NCBI RefSeq assembly: GCF_963853665.1
Contig: NZ_OY970459.1
Span: forward strand, 2,170,001-2,234,000
Source of the DNA: Mycobacterium decipiens
GTDB lineage: Bacteria; Actinomycetota; Actinomycetes; Mycobacteriales; Mycobacteriaceae
Reading direction: 5' to 3'
Length of the DNA stretch: 64,000 bases
The translations under genes and the position numbers were made by a program. The notes under the pieces were generated by a model, which searched no databases, had not been told where the DNA came from, and was given only the letters and a program-made list of their open reading frames with translations. Shown here one piece after another: positions 49,984-60,952 of this stretch (within the stretch, counting starts at the first letter, position 1; each line of letters opens with the position of its first letter).

Positions 49984-51846
49984 GTGTCCGTTGATGTACC
50001 CGAGCTCGCCGACCTAGAACAGGTTCGCGGGCGCTGGCGCCGTGCGGTCGCCGGCGTGCTGTCCAAGAGCACCCGAAGCGACGCGGCCGCGTTGGGGGAC
50101 CAACCCGAGCACCTGCTGGATAACCCGACCTATGACGGGTTTGCAATCCGGGCCCTTTACACCGCGTTCGACGAGCTGCCGGAGCCGCCGCTGCCGGGCC
50201 AGTGGCCCTACGTGCGTGGCGGCGACGCGTTGCGCGACGTCAAAGCGGGCTGGAAGGTTGCCGAGGCGTTTCCCGGGCCTGGCCAGGACTCCGGCGCCCC
50301 CGCCAACGCGGACCTGCTGGCCGCGTTAGCTGACGGGGTCAGCGCGCTGCTGATCCGGGTGGGGAAATCCGGTGTGGCGTCCGCGCAGCTTCAGCGGCTG
50401 CTGTCGGGTGTGTACCTGAACATGGCGCCGGTCATGCTCGACGCGGGGGCCGATTATCTGGCGGCCTGCGACGCCATGCTGGAGCTGGTGGCCCAGCTGG
50501 AGCCCGACCAGCGCACCACGCTGTCGATCGATCTGGGGGGCGACCCGCTGACCGCGTCGCTGAGTGGCCGTGGTGCACCGCCGATCGAGGAGGTCATCGC
50601 GGTTGCCTCGCGGGTGGCCGGCGATCGAGGGGTGCGAGCGATCACCGTCGACGGACCCGCTTTCCACAATCTGGGCGCCACCGCGGCCACCGAACTCGGC
50701 GCCAGCATCGCCGCGGCGGTGGCATACCTTCGGTTGCTGACCGAGTCCGGCCGCTCGGTCGGCGAGGCATTGCGGCAGATCAGCTTCCGGCTCGCCGCCG
50801 ATGACGACCAGTTCATGACGCTGGCCAAGATGCGGGCGGTGCGCCAACTATGGGCCCGGGTGGCCGAGGTCGCCGGTGATCCGGATGGCGGCGCTGCGAC
50901 GATACACGCGGAGACGTCGCTGCCGATGATGACTCAGCGCGATCCGTGGGTGAACATGCTGCGTTGCACGCTGGCCGCCTTCGGCGCGGGAGTCGGCGGT
51001 GCCGACACGGTCCTGGTGTTCCCGTTCGACGTCGCGATTCCCGGTGGCTTTCCCGGGATTGCGCCCAGCTTTGCGCGCCGGATCGCCCGCAATACCCAGC
51101 TGTTGCTCTTGGAAGAGGCACACGTCGGCCGGGTGCTCGACCCGGCCGGTGGGTCCTGGTTCGTCGAGGACCTCACCGAACAGCTGGCACGGCAGGCCTG
51201 GCAGAACTTCCAGGCCATCGAGGGCCACGGCGGATTCGTCGACGCCCACGACTATCTAACGGAGCAGATCGCCGGACTCGCGGCGCGCCGCGCCGACGAT
51301 ATCGCGCATCGCCGCATCGCCATCACCGGCGTCAACGAGTTTCCGAACTTGGGTGAACCTGCTCTGCCACAAGGTGATCCGGCCAGCATCGCTGGGAATG
51401 TGGTGCGCTGCGCCGCCGAGTTCGAAGCACTGCGCGATCGATCGGATGCCTACCTGGCGCGCGCGGGTGCACGTCCGCGGGCGTTGCTGTTGGCGTTGGG
51501 CCCGTTGGCCGAGCACAACATCGCGACGACGTTCGCGGCAAACCTGTTGGCATCGGGCGGCATTGAGGCAATCAACCCGGGCACGGTCGACGCGGCCGGC
51601 GTCGCGCAGGCCGTCCGGGACGCGGGGTCGCCGACGGTCGCGGTCATCTGCGGCACCGACCAGCGCTACTGCGACGAGGCCGCTGACGTTGCTCAGGCGG
51701 CCCGAAGCGCCGGAATAGAGCGGGTGTACCTGGCCGGATCCGAGAAGGCGGCCGCGGACGCTCAAAGCCGGCCCGATGAGTTCCTCACCGCCAAAATCAA
51801 TGCGGTCGAAGCACTGTCAAATCTGCTGACTCGGTTGGGAGCCTAG
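49984..51846 (+). CDS. mutA: Methylmalonyl-CoA mutase small subunit MutA
   Basis: A 620-residue subunit of the adenosylcobalamin-dependent mutase that interconverts methylmalonyl-CoA and succinyl-CoA, linking propionate from cholesterol and odd-chain lipids to the TCA cycle. It keeps the TIM-barrel layout (RQISFRLAADDDQFMTLAKM, SLPMMTQRDPWVNMLRCTLA, DPAGGSWFVEDLTEQLA) and a degenerate cobalamin-like C-terminal domain that lacks the DxHxxG motif, as expected for the non-catalytic subunit. GTG start with AGGAG upstream. mutB begins immediately after its stop. Confidence 0.96.
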   Translation: MSVDVPELADLEQVRGRWRRAVAGVLSKSTRSDAAALGDQPEHLLDNPTYDGFAIRALYTAFDELPEPPLPGQWPYVRGGDALRDVKAGWKVAEAFPGPGQDSGAPANADLLAALADGVSALLIRVGKSGVASAQLQRLLSGVYLNMAPVMLDAGADYLAACDAMLELVAQLEPDQRTTLSIDLGGDPLTASLSGRGAPPIEEVIAVASRVAGDRGVRAITVDGPAFHNLGATAATELGASIAAAVAYLRLLTESGRSVGEALRQISFRLAADDDQFMTLAKMRAVRQLWARVAEVAGDPDGGAATIHAETSLPMMTQRDPWVNMLRCTLAAFGAGVGGADTVLVFPFDVAIPGGFPGIAPSFARRIARNTQLLLLEEAHVGRVLDPAGGSWFVEDLTEQLARQAWQNFQAIEGHGGFVDAHDYLTEQIAGLAARRADDIAHRRIAITGVNEFPNLGEPALPQGDPASIAGNVVRCAAEFEALRDRSDAYLARAGARPRALLLALGPLAEHNIATTFAANLLASGGIEAINPGTVDAAGVAQAVRDAGSPTVAVICGTDQRYCDEAADVAQAARSAGIERVYLAGSEKAAADAQSRPDEFLTAKINAVEALSNLLTRLGA

Positions 51847-54108
<2,262 letters not shown>

Positions 54109-54132
54109 TGGACATCCAACTTTTTCCCGCAA

Positions 54133-54182
54133 GCGTAGCGCCATGGCGAGGTTCGTCTGCCTTTCTCGCCGTGGCGCTCCGC
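54133..54182. repeat. Imperfect palindromic element, copy B
   Basis: GCGTAGCGCCATGGCGAG (54133-54150) and CTCGCCGTGGCGCTCCGC (54165-54182) pair with two mismatches around a 14-base loop. Arm sequence and layout match the element at 39621-39670. It fills most of the 100-base gap between mutB and the MeaB-type GTPase gene, where M. tuberculosis has mazEF4. It might also act as a hairpin terminator for mutAB. Confidence 0.6.
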
Positions 54183-54208
54183 TCGGCACGCTGGACGGGG
54201 CGGGTTAA

Positions 54209-55180
54209 GTGACCACCGAGCTACTGGCTGACGCGATCCGCGGTGGTGACCGTGCGGCCTTGCCGCGGGCCATCACGCTGCTGGAATCCACCCGTGCCGA
54301 CCACCGTGAACAGGCCCAACAGCTGCTGCTGGCTCTGCTGCCGCACGCTGGGAAGGCCCATCGAGTGGGCATAACCGGGGTCCCGGGAGTGGGCAAGTCC
54401 ACCATGATCGAAGCCCTCGGCATGTACTTGATCGACCAGGGGCACCGGGTGGCGGTACTGGCCGTCGACCCGTCGTCGACCCGTACCGGTGGATCGATTC
54501 TGGGAGATAAAACCCGGATGGCTCGACTGGCGATGCACCCCGACGCCTACATCCGGCCGTCGCCAACCTCCGGAACACTGGGTGGGGTGGCCAAGGCCAC
54601 TCGCGAGGCGGTCGTTCTGCTGGAAGCTGCCGGTTTCGATGTGATCTTGATCGAAACCGTCGGGGTCGGCCAGTCAGAGGTGGCGGTGGCAAACATGGTC
54701 GACACGTTCGTGCTGCTCACCCTGGCACGTACCGGCGATCAGTTGCAGGGCATCAAAAAGGGTGTGCTGGAGCTGGCTGACATCGTGGTGGTGAACAAGG
54801 CGGACGGGGAGCACCGGCGCGAAGCGGAGTTAGCGGCTCGGGAGCTGTCCGCGGCGATCAGATTGATCCATCCACGCGAAACGCTTTGGCGGCCACCGGT
54901 TCTCACGATGAGTGCGATTGAGGGGAACGGTTTGACAGGGCTGTGGGAAACCGTCGAGCGGCATTGCACAGTCTTGACCGAAGCGGGAGAGTTCGAGGCT
55001 CGTCGCCGCGACCAGCAAGTCGACTGGACCTGGCAGATGGTCCGCGACTTCGTCCTGGACCGGGTGCTGTCCAATCCAGCCGTGCGCGAAATCCGCGCCG
55101 ACCTAGAGCGTCAGGTCCGGGCGGGGGAGTTGACCCCGGCTCTGGCGGCCCAGCAAATACTGCGTGTCGCATCTTCCTAA
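54209..55180 (+). CDS. MeaB/ArgK-type G3E GTPase, methylmalonyl-CoA mutase chaperone (Rv1496 homologue)
   Basis: A 323-residue GTPase that protects and reloads the cobalamin mutase. Motifs: Walker A GVPGVGKSTMIEAL near residue 56, the Mg2+-site segment VDPSSTRTGGSILGDKTRM, the ETVGVGQSEVAV box, and the guanine-specificity motif VVNKADGEHR. Older annotation calls this family ArgK-like transport kinases, but linkage to mutAB supports MeaB. GTG start at 54209. Confidence 0.95.
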   Translation: MTTELLADAIRGGDRAALPRAITLLESTRADHREQAQQLLLALLPHAGKAHRVGITGVPGVGKSTMIEALGMYLIDQGHRVAVLAVDPSSTRTGGSILGDKTRMARLAMHPDAYIRPSPTSGTLGGVAKATREAVVLLEAAGFDVILIETVGVGQSEVAVANMVDTFVLLTLARTGDQLQGIKKGVLELADIVVVNKADGEHRREAELAARELSAAIRLIHPRETLWRPPVLTMSAIEGNGLTGLWETVERHCTVLTEAGEFEARRRDQQVDWTWQMVRDFVLDRVLSNPAVREIRADLERQVRAGELTPALAAQQILRVASS

Positions 55181-55242
55181 CGGAAAGGTAAATTAATCGT
55201 TGTTTGCCCATGGCCGCTGCGAAACCCAAGTAAATTCAAACC

Positions 55243-56529
55243 GTGCAGGTTGACAACGGAGTCGATCGCCGTGTGGTTCCCCCCCACGATGCCCCTGGCG
55301 TGGGCCATGGGGTGTCCGGTGCGGCGGACCCACGGTTTGCTTGCGTCGTCCGCGCCTTCGCCAGCATGTTCCCCGGGCGCCGGTTCGGCGGCGGGGCGCT
55401 GGCGGTGTATCTCGACGGCCAGCCCGTTGTCGACGTGTGGAAGGGCTGGTCGGACCGGGGGGGCCGGGTGCCGTGGTCGGCGGACACCGCGCCAATGGTG
55501 TTCTCGGCGACCAAGGGCATGGCGTCCACGGTCATCCACCGGCTCACCGATCGGGGGCTGATCGACTACGAGACCCCCGTTGCTGAGTATTGGCCGGAGT
55601 TCGGCGCCAACGGCAAGTCCGATCTCACCGTTGCAGAGGTGATGAGGCACCGTGCTGGCTTGTCGGGTTTGCGAGGCGCCACTTGGGAAGACTTGCTGGA
55701 CCACGTCATCATGGAAGACCGGCTGGCCGCAGCGGCGCCTGGACGCCTGCTGGGCAAACCGGCGTATCACGCACTGACGTACGGCTGGCTGCTGTCCGGG
55801 CTAGCCAGGGCCGTCACCGGAAAGGGGATGCGCGCGCTCATCCGCGAAGAGCTGGCCGAACCGTTGGACACTGATGGCCTCCACCTGGGCCGGCCGCCGG
55901 CGCAAGCGCCAACGCAGGTTGCCGAGATCATCATGCCGCAGAACATCGTCGGCAACCCGATTGTCAACGTTCTCGCGCACAAGGTCGCCCACGAGCTGTC
56001 CGGTGGATACCGCTCCATGTACTTCCCGGGCATCATGGCCGCCGTCCAAGGTGATATTCCGTTGCTGGACGCCGAGATCCCGGCAGCCAACGGGGTGGTG
56101 ACGGCCCGCGCGGTAGCCCGGATGTACGGAGCGATCGCCAACGGCGGCGAGATCGACGGCATTCGGTTCCTATCACGCGAACTGGTCGCGGGCCTGACCG
56201 GCCGCCACAGCCTGCAGCCGGATCGGAACCTCCTGGTGCCGCTGAATTTCCATCTGGGCTATCACAGCGTGCCCATTCCCAATATGATGCCGGGCTTCGG
56301 CCATGCGGGGATGGGCGGTTCGATCGGCTGGGCCGATCCCGCCAGCGGAGTGGCGTTCGCGTTGATGCACAACCGGCTGCTGTCACCATTCGTGATGACT
56401 GATCACGCCGCGTTCGTCGGAATCTACGCCCTGATACGGCAGGCGGCAGATAGGGCCCGCAAGCGCGGCTTCAAGCCGGTAACGGAGTTCGGGGCGCCGT
56501 TCTGCCAGCCGGGCGCCGTCGCCGGCTGA
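55243..56529 (+). CDS. lipL: Beta-lactamase-fold esterase/lipase LipL
   Basis: A 428-residue serine hydrolase of the class C beta-lactamase/family VIII esterase type. The nucleophile motif S-x-x-K is SATK (Ser at about 88), the Tyr motif lies in AYHALTYGWLLSGLARAV, and the C-terminal GFGHAGMGGSIGWADP corresponds to the third box. No clear signal peptide. TAAATT ends six bases before the GTG, suggesting a leaderless transcript. It hydrolyses short-chain esters in M. tuberculosis; the natural substrate is unknown. Confidence 0.95.
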   Translation: MQVDNGVDRRVVPPHDAPGVGHGVSGAADPRFACVVRAFASMFPGRRFGGGALAVYLDGQPVVDVWKGWSDRGGRVPWSADTAPMVFSATKGMASTVIHRLTDRGLIDYETPVAEYWPEFGANGKSDLTVAEVMRHRAGLSGLRGATWEDLLDHVIMEDRLAAAAPGRLLGKPAYHALTYGWLLSGLARAVTGKGMRALIREELAEPLDTDGLHLGRPPAQAPTQVAEIIMPQNIVGNPIVNVLAHKVAHELSGGYRSMYFPGIMAAVQGDIPLLDAEIPAANGVVTARAVARMYGAIANGGEIDGIRFLSRELVAGLTGRHSLQPDRNLLVPLNFHLGYHSVPIPNMMPGFGHAGMGGSIGWADPASGVAFALMHNRLLSPFVMTDHAAFVGIYALIRQAADRARKRGFKPVTEFGAPFCQPGAVAG

Positions 56530-56536
56530 CCCGCCG

Positions 56537-56755
56537 TTAGGACGGCGAATCTTCCAGGCGAAAACCAACTTTCAGTGTCACCTGGAAGTGTGCAACGGCG
56601 CCGTCCACCAGATGGCCGCGAACTGAGTCCACTTCGAACCAGTCCAGGCCGCGCATGGTCTGCGCCGCTCGTGCCAGACCGTTGCGGATAGCCGCATCGA
56701 TACCGTCGGCTGAGGTTCCGACAATCTCGATCACGCGGTAGGTGTGGTTGCTCAT
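56537..56755 (-). CDS. Dodecin
   Basis: A 72-residue dodecin (Rv1498A type), a small protein that assembles into a hollow dodecamer and binds flavins. The family pattern is complete: HTYRVIEIVGTSADGIDAAI, RNGLARAAQTMRGLDWFEV (with the flavin-stacking Trp) and VAHFQVTLKVGFRLE. ATG at 56755. Convergent with lipL, seven bases from its stop. This is the last gene that follows the M. tuberculosis order. Confidence 0.93.
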   Translation of the reverse strand: MSNHTYRVIEIVGTSADGIDAAIRNGLARAAQTMRGLDWFEVDSVRGHLVDGAVAHFQVTLKVGFRLEDSPS

Positions 56756-56956
56756 CGCGTCCCGTACATCCTCTCGTCTAGGTGGCGTCGCAAGGATAGT
56801 CCGCAGCGGCCGCCAAGCGGGGGACTTCGGGGTGTCCTCGGTCGCTCGCAAAGACTTTGAATATTGGGTTGTTAGAAGCGCTACTGGGTTAAACTTCGGG
56901 ACGGCCGGGGTGGGGGCTTGCTCCCTCTACCGTTGCGGAGAACCGGGGAGAACGCA

Positions 56957-58480
56957 GTGAAACGACCCGTAGAGGCAGTTTGGCGTGCCGGGTCGGCGAT
57001 CAGACAGCGACTTGTCGCGGTCGCCAGCCAATCCGAGCGCAGCATCCTGCTCGGCACCGTGTTGCTGGCGACGGCAATCTCGGCGGTGACGGGCTTTATT
57101 CTCGCCCAGTACTACTCGATCGACGTGCTCTCCTCGCTGATTTTCGTCCCGCATGACTGCTACCTCGATTGGGGAATGAACGTCGGTCGGCACTGTTTTA
57201 GCGACTACACGATGCCGGTGACCCTGGGGTTGCGGTCCAATCCGTGGGAGCCTTACCCGGCATTCACCTCAGCCGACCACGTGCCCTTCCAAAACAACTA
57301 CCCACCGGCCGGAATGGTGCCGCACGTGACCTTTGGGCTGCTCGGTCAATGGCTGCACGCGCCGCAAGTCGGGTTGTTCGGTTATCTGCTCGCTTTGGCG
57401 ATCGCAGTGTTCAGTCCTGCACTGTGGGCCGCTCGAGGGGCACATGGTCACGAGCGAGTGGTGGTCTTCTTGGCGTGTGGCATAGCGGCGATTCCGGCCT
57501 GGATGGCAATCGATCGGGGCAACTCGGTGGGGTTCGTGGTGCCCATCGCGCTGGTCTATCTGATAGCGCTATGCCGACGGCGGTGGCGACTCGTGGCGAT
57601 TATGGTCGTCCTGGCGGCGTTGGTGAAACCGCAGTTCGTCCTACTGGCGGTCGCACTCTTGGCGATGCGGCAATGGCGCTGGGGCGTCAATGCGGTGGCG
57701 GGGTCGATTTTCTTCAACCTTGCCGCCTATGCGCTGTGGCCCCACGATCTTCCGCAGACGATCATGCAATCCATCCGTGCCACCCTGGAACCCGGTGCTT
57801 TCCAACGGCTCGCGGGAGCGCTAAACGTGTCGTTTGGGAGGGTGGTCCTACTAATCCCCGATTCCATAGCGGACCTGAAAAACGGCGGCGCGGTTCCGGA
57901 GGGCTTCCTCGACGGCGTGCGCTCGCTCGTCGGGTATATCGTCCTTGTCCTCGTCGTCGTCTTTATGGTCGCTCTCGGGCGCCGGATGTCTCCGGTCATG
58001 GCGGGAATCGTGGTGCTGGCCACTGCATCGCTCTTCCCCGCGCTGAGTCAGCCGTACTATCTGGTGTTCGTGTTGCCGGTGGCCGCGCTGGTGGTCCGGG
58101 ATCCGGATGCCCCACCGGGATGCGGCATTTTCGACCGGCCCGCGACGGTGGGTGGCCGCCGCCGCGCAGCTGGGGTTTTGGTGAGTTTAGCCGCGGCGCT
58201 CAGCATCGCCCAGATCGCGTTGCCAGGCCCGTCTTTTCAATGGCCGGTTGTGGGGCAGCTGGGGCTCCCGGGAATCCCCGTCTATACCCCGCCGCTGGTT
58301 GTCAGCACGCTGTCGTTGGCGCCGGTCTTGTGGTTCATTGCCTGCGTTGCGGTCATGGTCTCCTACCTCCGCAAGCCCGCTTCCACGTACCGGAGTGATC
58401 CGGTGCTGGAGCCTGATAAGTCCCCGGATGCTGCCGCCGACAGCGGGCGGCTCAAAGCCGAGTTGTTGGCCGAGTATTGA
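56957..58480 (+). CDS. GT87-like (DUF2029) polytopic mannosyl/glycosyltransferase
   Basis: A 507-residue integral membrane protein with about ten hydrophobic segments. The first external loop is long and acidic (FVPHDCYLDWGMNVGRHCFS, then QNNYPPAGMVPH) as in GT-C enzymes that use polyprenyl-phosphate sugars. The GT87-type block DRGNSVGFVVPIALVYLIAL plus LAALVKPQFVLLAVALLAM is recognisable. GTG at 56957 is chosen because GGGGAG lies six bases upstream. It probably adds a sugar to a lipid-linked or envelope glycan outside the membrane; donor and acceptor are unknown. It starts a same-strand run of glycan-type genes. Confidence 0.8.
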   Translation: MKRPVEAVWRAGSAIRQRLVAVASQSERSILLGTVLLATAISAVTGFILAQYYSIDVLSSLIFVPHDCYLDWGMNVGRHCFSDYTMPVTLGLRSNPWEPYPAFTSADHVPFQNNYPPAGMVPHVTFGLLGQWLHAPQVGLFGYLLALAIAVFSPALWAARGAHGHERVVVFLACGIAAIPAWMAIDRGNSVGFVVPIALVYLIALCRRRWRLVAIMVVLAALVKPQFVLLAVALLAMRQWRWGVNAVAGSIFFNLAAYALWPHDLPQTIMQSIRATLEPGAFQRLAGALNVSFGRVVLLIPDSIADLKNGGAVPEGFLDGVRSLVGYIVLVLVVVFMVALGRRMSPVMAGIVVLATASLFPALSQPYYLVFVLPVAALVVRDPDAPPGCGIFDRPATVGGRRRAAGVLVSLAAALSIAQIALPGPSFQWPVVGQLGLPGIPVYTPPLVVSTLSLAPVLWFIACVAVMVSYLRKPASTYRSDPVLEPDKSPDAAADSGRLKAELLAEY

Positions 58481-58519
58481 TCTTCATATCGGGCCATCTA
58501 TGTGGATGAAATGTGAAAT

Positions 58520-58575
58520 GCTGTACCGCAAGCTGCCATCGTCACCGGCGCCGCCCGGGGGATCGGCCTTGGTGG
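58520..58575 (+). pseudogene. Relic of a short-chain dehydrogenase N-terminus
   Basis: One frame reads AVPQAAIVTGAARGIGLGG, which contains the TGxxxGIG nucleotide-binding motif that opens SDR proteins. Beyond it the frame loses SDR character and stops. It sits in the 196-base gap between the GT87-like gene and the dehydrogenase gene. The likely source is a deleted SDR gene of this locus. Confidence 0.5.
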
Positions 58576-58676
58576 TACGCGGGAAACGCCGTTTCTTTCA
58601 GCGGCGGTCTCGTACGCTCCAACACGCGGTATCGATGTAGGTAGGGAAATGTCTGTCTGTGGACGTAGGGGATAAC

Positions 58677-59936
58677 GTGGCAACTCAACTCTCAGAGCGC
58701 ATCTGCATTGTCGGCGGCGCGGGACACGTAGGGCTACCGCTGGCACTGGTGTTGGCCGACATCGGTTACACCGTCGACATCCTGGATACGAACACCGAGG
58801 CCCTGAAAACCATCATGGCCGGCAAGATGCCCTTTATCGAAAACGGAGCCGAGGATCTGCTCGAGCGGTTATTGCCCACTGGCCGTATCGCGGCGACCAC
58901 CGATTCATGGGTGGTCCGGAACTCCGACATCGTGATCTGCGTCGTCGGGACGCCGGTCGACGAGTACCTGACTCCGCAGGCGCACACGTTCTTCCGCATC
59001 ATCAACGAAATCAGTCCGTACTTCCACGACGAGCAGACCCTCATTCTCAGGAGCACCGTCTACCCGGGTCTCACCCAGCGCGTTCACGATCTGTTCCAGG
59101 AGCGCGGAATTGGCGTCCATGTGACGTTCTGTCCTGAGCGCATTGCGCAGGGTCATTCGATTCGCGAATTGCGGATGATCCCGCAGATCATCAGCGGATT
59201 CGACGAAGATGGGATTCGGGTGGTTCGCGAGCTTTTCTCGCTGGTGACCAGCGAGATCATTGAGGTCGAGCCACAAGAAGCCGAGCTGGCCAAGCTGTTC
59301 TGCAATAGCTACCGCTACATCCAGTTCGCCGTCGCGAACCAGTTCTACCTGCTTAGCCGTGAGGCTGGTCTCGATTTCAACCGCGTACACCATGCTGCTA
59401 CGTATAAGAACGGGCGCGTCGATAGTCTGCCGAGAGCCGGGTTGGCGGCCGGCCCATGCTTGCTGAAGGACACGATGCAGCTTGCCGCGTTCAGTAACAA
59501 CAACTTCATGTTGGGGCACTCGGCGATGCTGATTAACGAAGGCCAGCCGCAGTTTATCGTCAACATGCTCAAGCGCCGGGTCAATCTGCGCGACAAGACC
59601 GTTGGCATTCTGGGCATGACGTTCAAGGCCGACTGTGACGACACCCGCGACTCGCTGAGTTTCAAGCTCAGGCATCTACTGATGCTGGAGGCCCGAAAAG
59701 TGATGCTGCACGATCCCTTCCTGGAAGGCCCGGACTACTTCCCGCTCGACACGGTGGTAGAGGGGGCGGACGTCCTGGTTATCGGCGTTCCGCACACTGA
59801 CTACCGAGGTCTTCGCATACCGCCAGGCAAGATAGTGGAGGATGTCTGGGGATGCGTGGACGTGAGCGAGCTTGACGACGACGCGGTAAACGGTGCCCAA
59901 CTGGCGACACTAGGGATGGGGGCGGCGGCTCGGTGA
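58677..59936 (+). CDS. Nucleotide-sugar 6-dehydrogenase (UDP-glucose/UDP-ManNAc dehydrogenase family)
   Basis: A 419-residue NAD-dependent dehydrogenase that oxidises the C6 alcohol of a nucleotide sugar to a uronic acid. The Rossmann motif GGAGHVGLPLALVLADIG is at the start, the central segment has FCPERIAQGHSIRELRMIPQ and NSYRYIQFAVANQF, and the catalytic Cys is at about 261 in AGPCLLKDT (normally GPCLPKD). GILGMTFKADCDDTRDS is the standard C-terminal domain motif. The overall pattern is nearer to WecC-like enzymes than to plain UDP-glucose dehydrogenase, but the substrate cannot be read from sequence. GTG at 58677 (AGGGG upstream) is preferred over GTG at 58659. Its stop overlaps the epimerase start. 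Confidence 0.9.
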   Translation: MATQLSERICIVGGAGHVGLPLALVLADIGYTVDILDTNTEALKTIMAGKMPFIENGAEDLLERLLPTGRIAATTDSWVVRNSDIVICVVGTPVDEYLTPQAHTFFRIINEISPYFHDEQTLILRSTVYPGLTQRVHDLFQERGIGVHVTFCPERIAQGHSIRELRMIPQIISGFDEDGIRVVRELFSLVTSEIIEVEPQEAELAKLFCNSYRYIQFAVANQFYLLSREAGLDFNRVHHAATYKNGRVDSLPRAGLAAGPCLLKDTMQLAAFSNNNFMLGHSAMLINEGQPQFIVNMLKRRVNLRDKTVGILGMTFKADCDDTRDSLSFKLRHLLMLEARKVMLHDPFLEGPDYFPLDTVVEGADVLVIGVPHTDYRGLRIPPGKIVEDVWGCVDVSELDDDAVNGAQLATLGMGAAAR

Positions 59937-60952
59937 AGATTCTGGTAACCGGCAGCGCGGGGTTCATCAACGGCTACGTCGTCGACGAGCTGCTGCGGGC
60001 CGGCCACGATGTCGTGGGTATCGACAACTACTCAAAGTACGGCAAGGTCAAGAAAAGCTACGACGACCACCCTCGTTATCACTTCGTCGAGGGCGACGTC
60101 AAAGATGTCGATCTGATGTGCCGGCTGGTCGAGGGTTGCGATCAGATGGTGGCCAGCGCCGCCCGCATCGGCGGCATCACCTACTTCCACGAGTACGCCT
60201 ATGACCTGCTTGCCGAGAACGAACGGATCGCGGCCGCCCACTTTGATGCTGCTATATACGCATACAAGAAGGGGTGGCTCAAGAAGATCAACGTACTCAG
60301 TTCGTCGATGGTGTTCGAGAACGCCTCAGTCTTCCCGACGCCGGAGAAACACATCGCCGAATGCCCACCTCCGACAAGCACTTACGGATTCCAGAAGCTA
60401 GCCTGCGAGTACTTCGCCCATGGCGCATACGAGCAGTACGGTCTCCCGTATACGATCATCCGCCCCTTCAACTGTGTGGGCACCGGAGAGCAGCGGGCGC
60501 TGGGTGGGCGCGAAATTCCAAGCGGCAATGTCAAACTCGCGATGAGTCACGTCGTGCCGGATTTGATCCAGAAAGTGGCGAAGGGCCAGGATCCGTTGCA
60601 CATCCTTGGGGATGGCACGCAGGTGCGCCACTATACGTACGGCGGCGACCTTGCACGCGGCATTCGCACGTGCATGGAGCACCCGGCGGCGTTGAACGGG
60701 GATTTCAACCTGTCCACGCCCGAGGCCACGACCGTTGTCGAACTCGCCGACGTGATCTGGCGCAAGATGCGCCCAGACACACCATTTCGTTACGAAAGCG
60801 ATCCGCCGTTCGAGCATGACGTCCAGCTGCGCTCCCCGGACGTCCACAAGGCCTATGAGGTGCTTGGCTTCTCGGCGACGACCACGCTGGATACCATGCT
60901 GGATGAGGTCATACCCTGGGTTGTGAACGCCGTCGAGGCCGGGACCATTTGA
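59933..60952 (+). CDS. NAD-dependent nucleotide-sugar epimerase/dehydratase
   Basis: A 339-residue extended SDR. The cofactor motif is TGSAGFINGYVVDELL, with Asn replacing the usual final Gly. The active site has SSSMVFE and the YxxxK pair at about 151-155 (STYGFQKLACEYF). RPFNCVGTGEQRALGGREIP and GDGTQVRHYTYGGDLARGI are typical of UDP-sugar 4-epimerases and decarboxylating relatives. GTG at 59933 overlaps the upstream stop, and its own stop overlaps the next gene, so the three genes are translationally coupled. Together with the dehydrogenase it could make an epimerised uronic acid or a derived pentose. Confidence 0.9.
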   Translation: MKILVTGSAGFINGYVVDELLRAGHDVVGIDNYSKYGKVKKSYDDHPRYHFVEGDVKDVDLMCRLVEGCDQMVASAARIGGITYFHEYAYDLLAENERIAAAHFDAAIYAYKKGWLKKINVLSSSMVFENASVFPTPEKHIAECPPPTSTYGFQKLACEYFAHGAYEQYGLPYTIIRPFNCVGTGEQRALGGREIPSGNVKLAMSHVVPDLIQKVAKGQDPLHILGDGTQVRHYTYGGDLARGIRTCMEHPAALNGDFNLSTPEATTVVELADVIWRKMRPDTPFRYESDPPFEHDVQLRSPDVHKAYEVLGFSATTTLDTMLDEVIPWVVNAVEAGTI

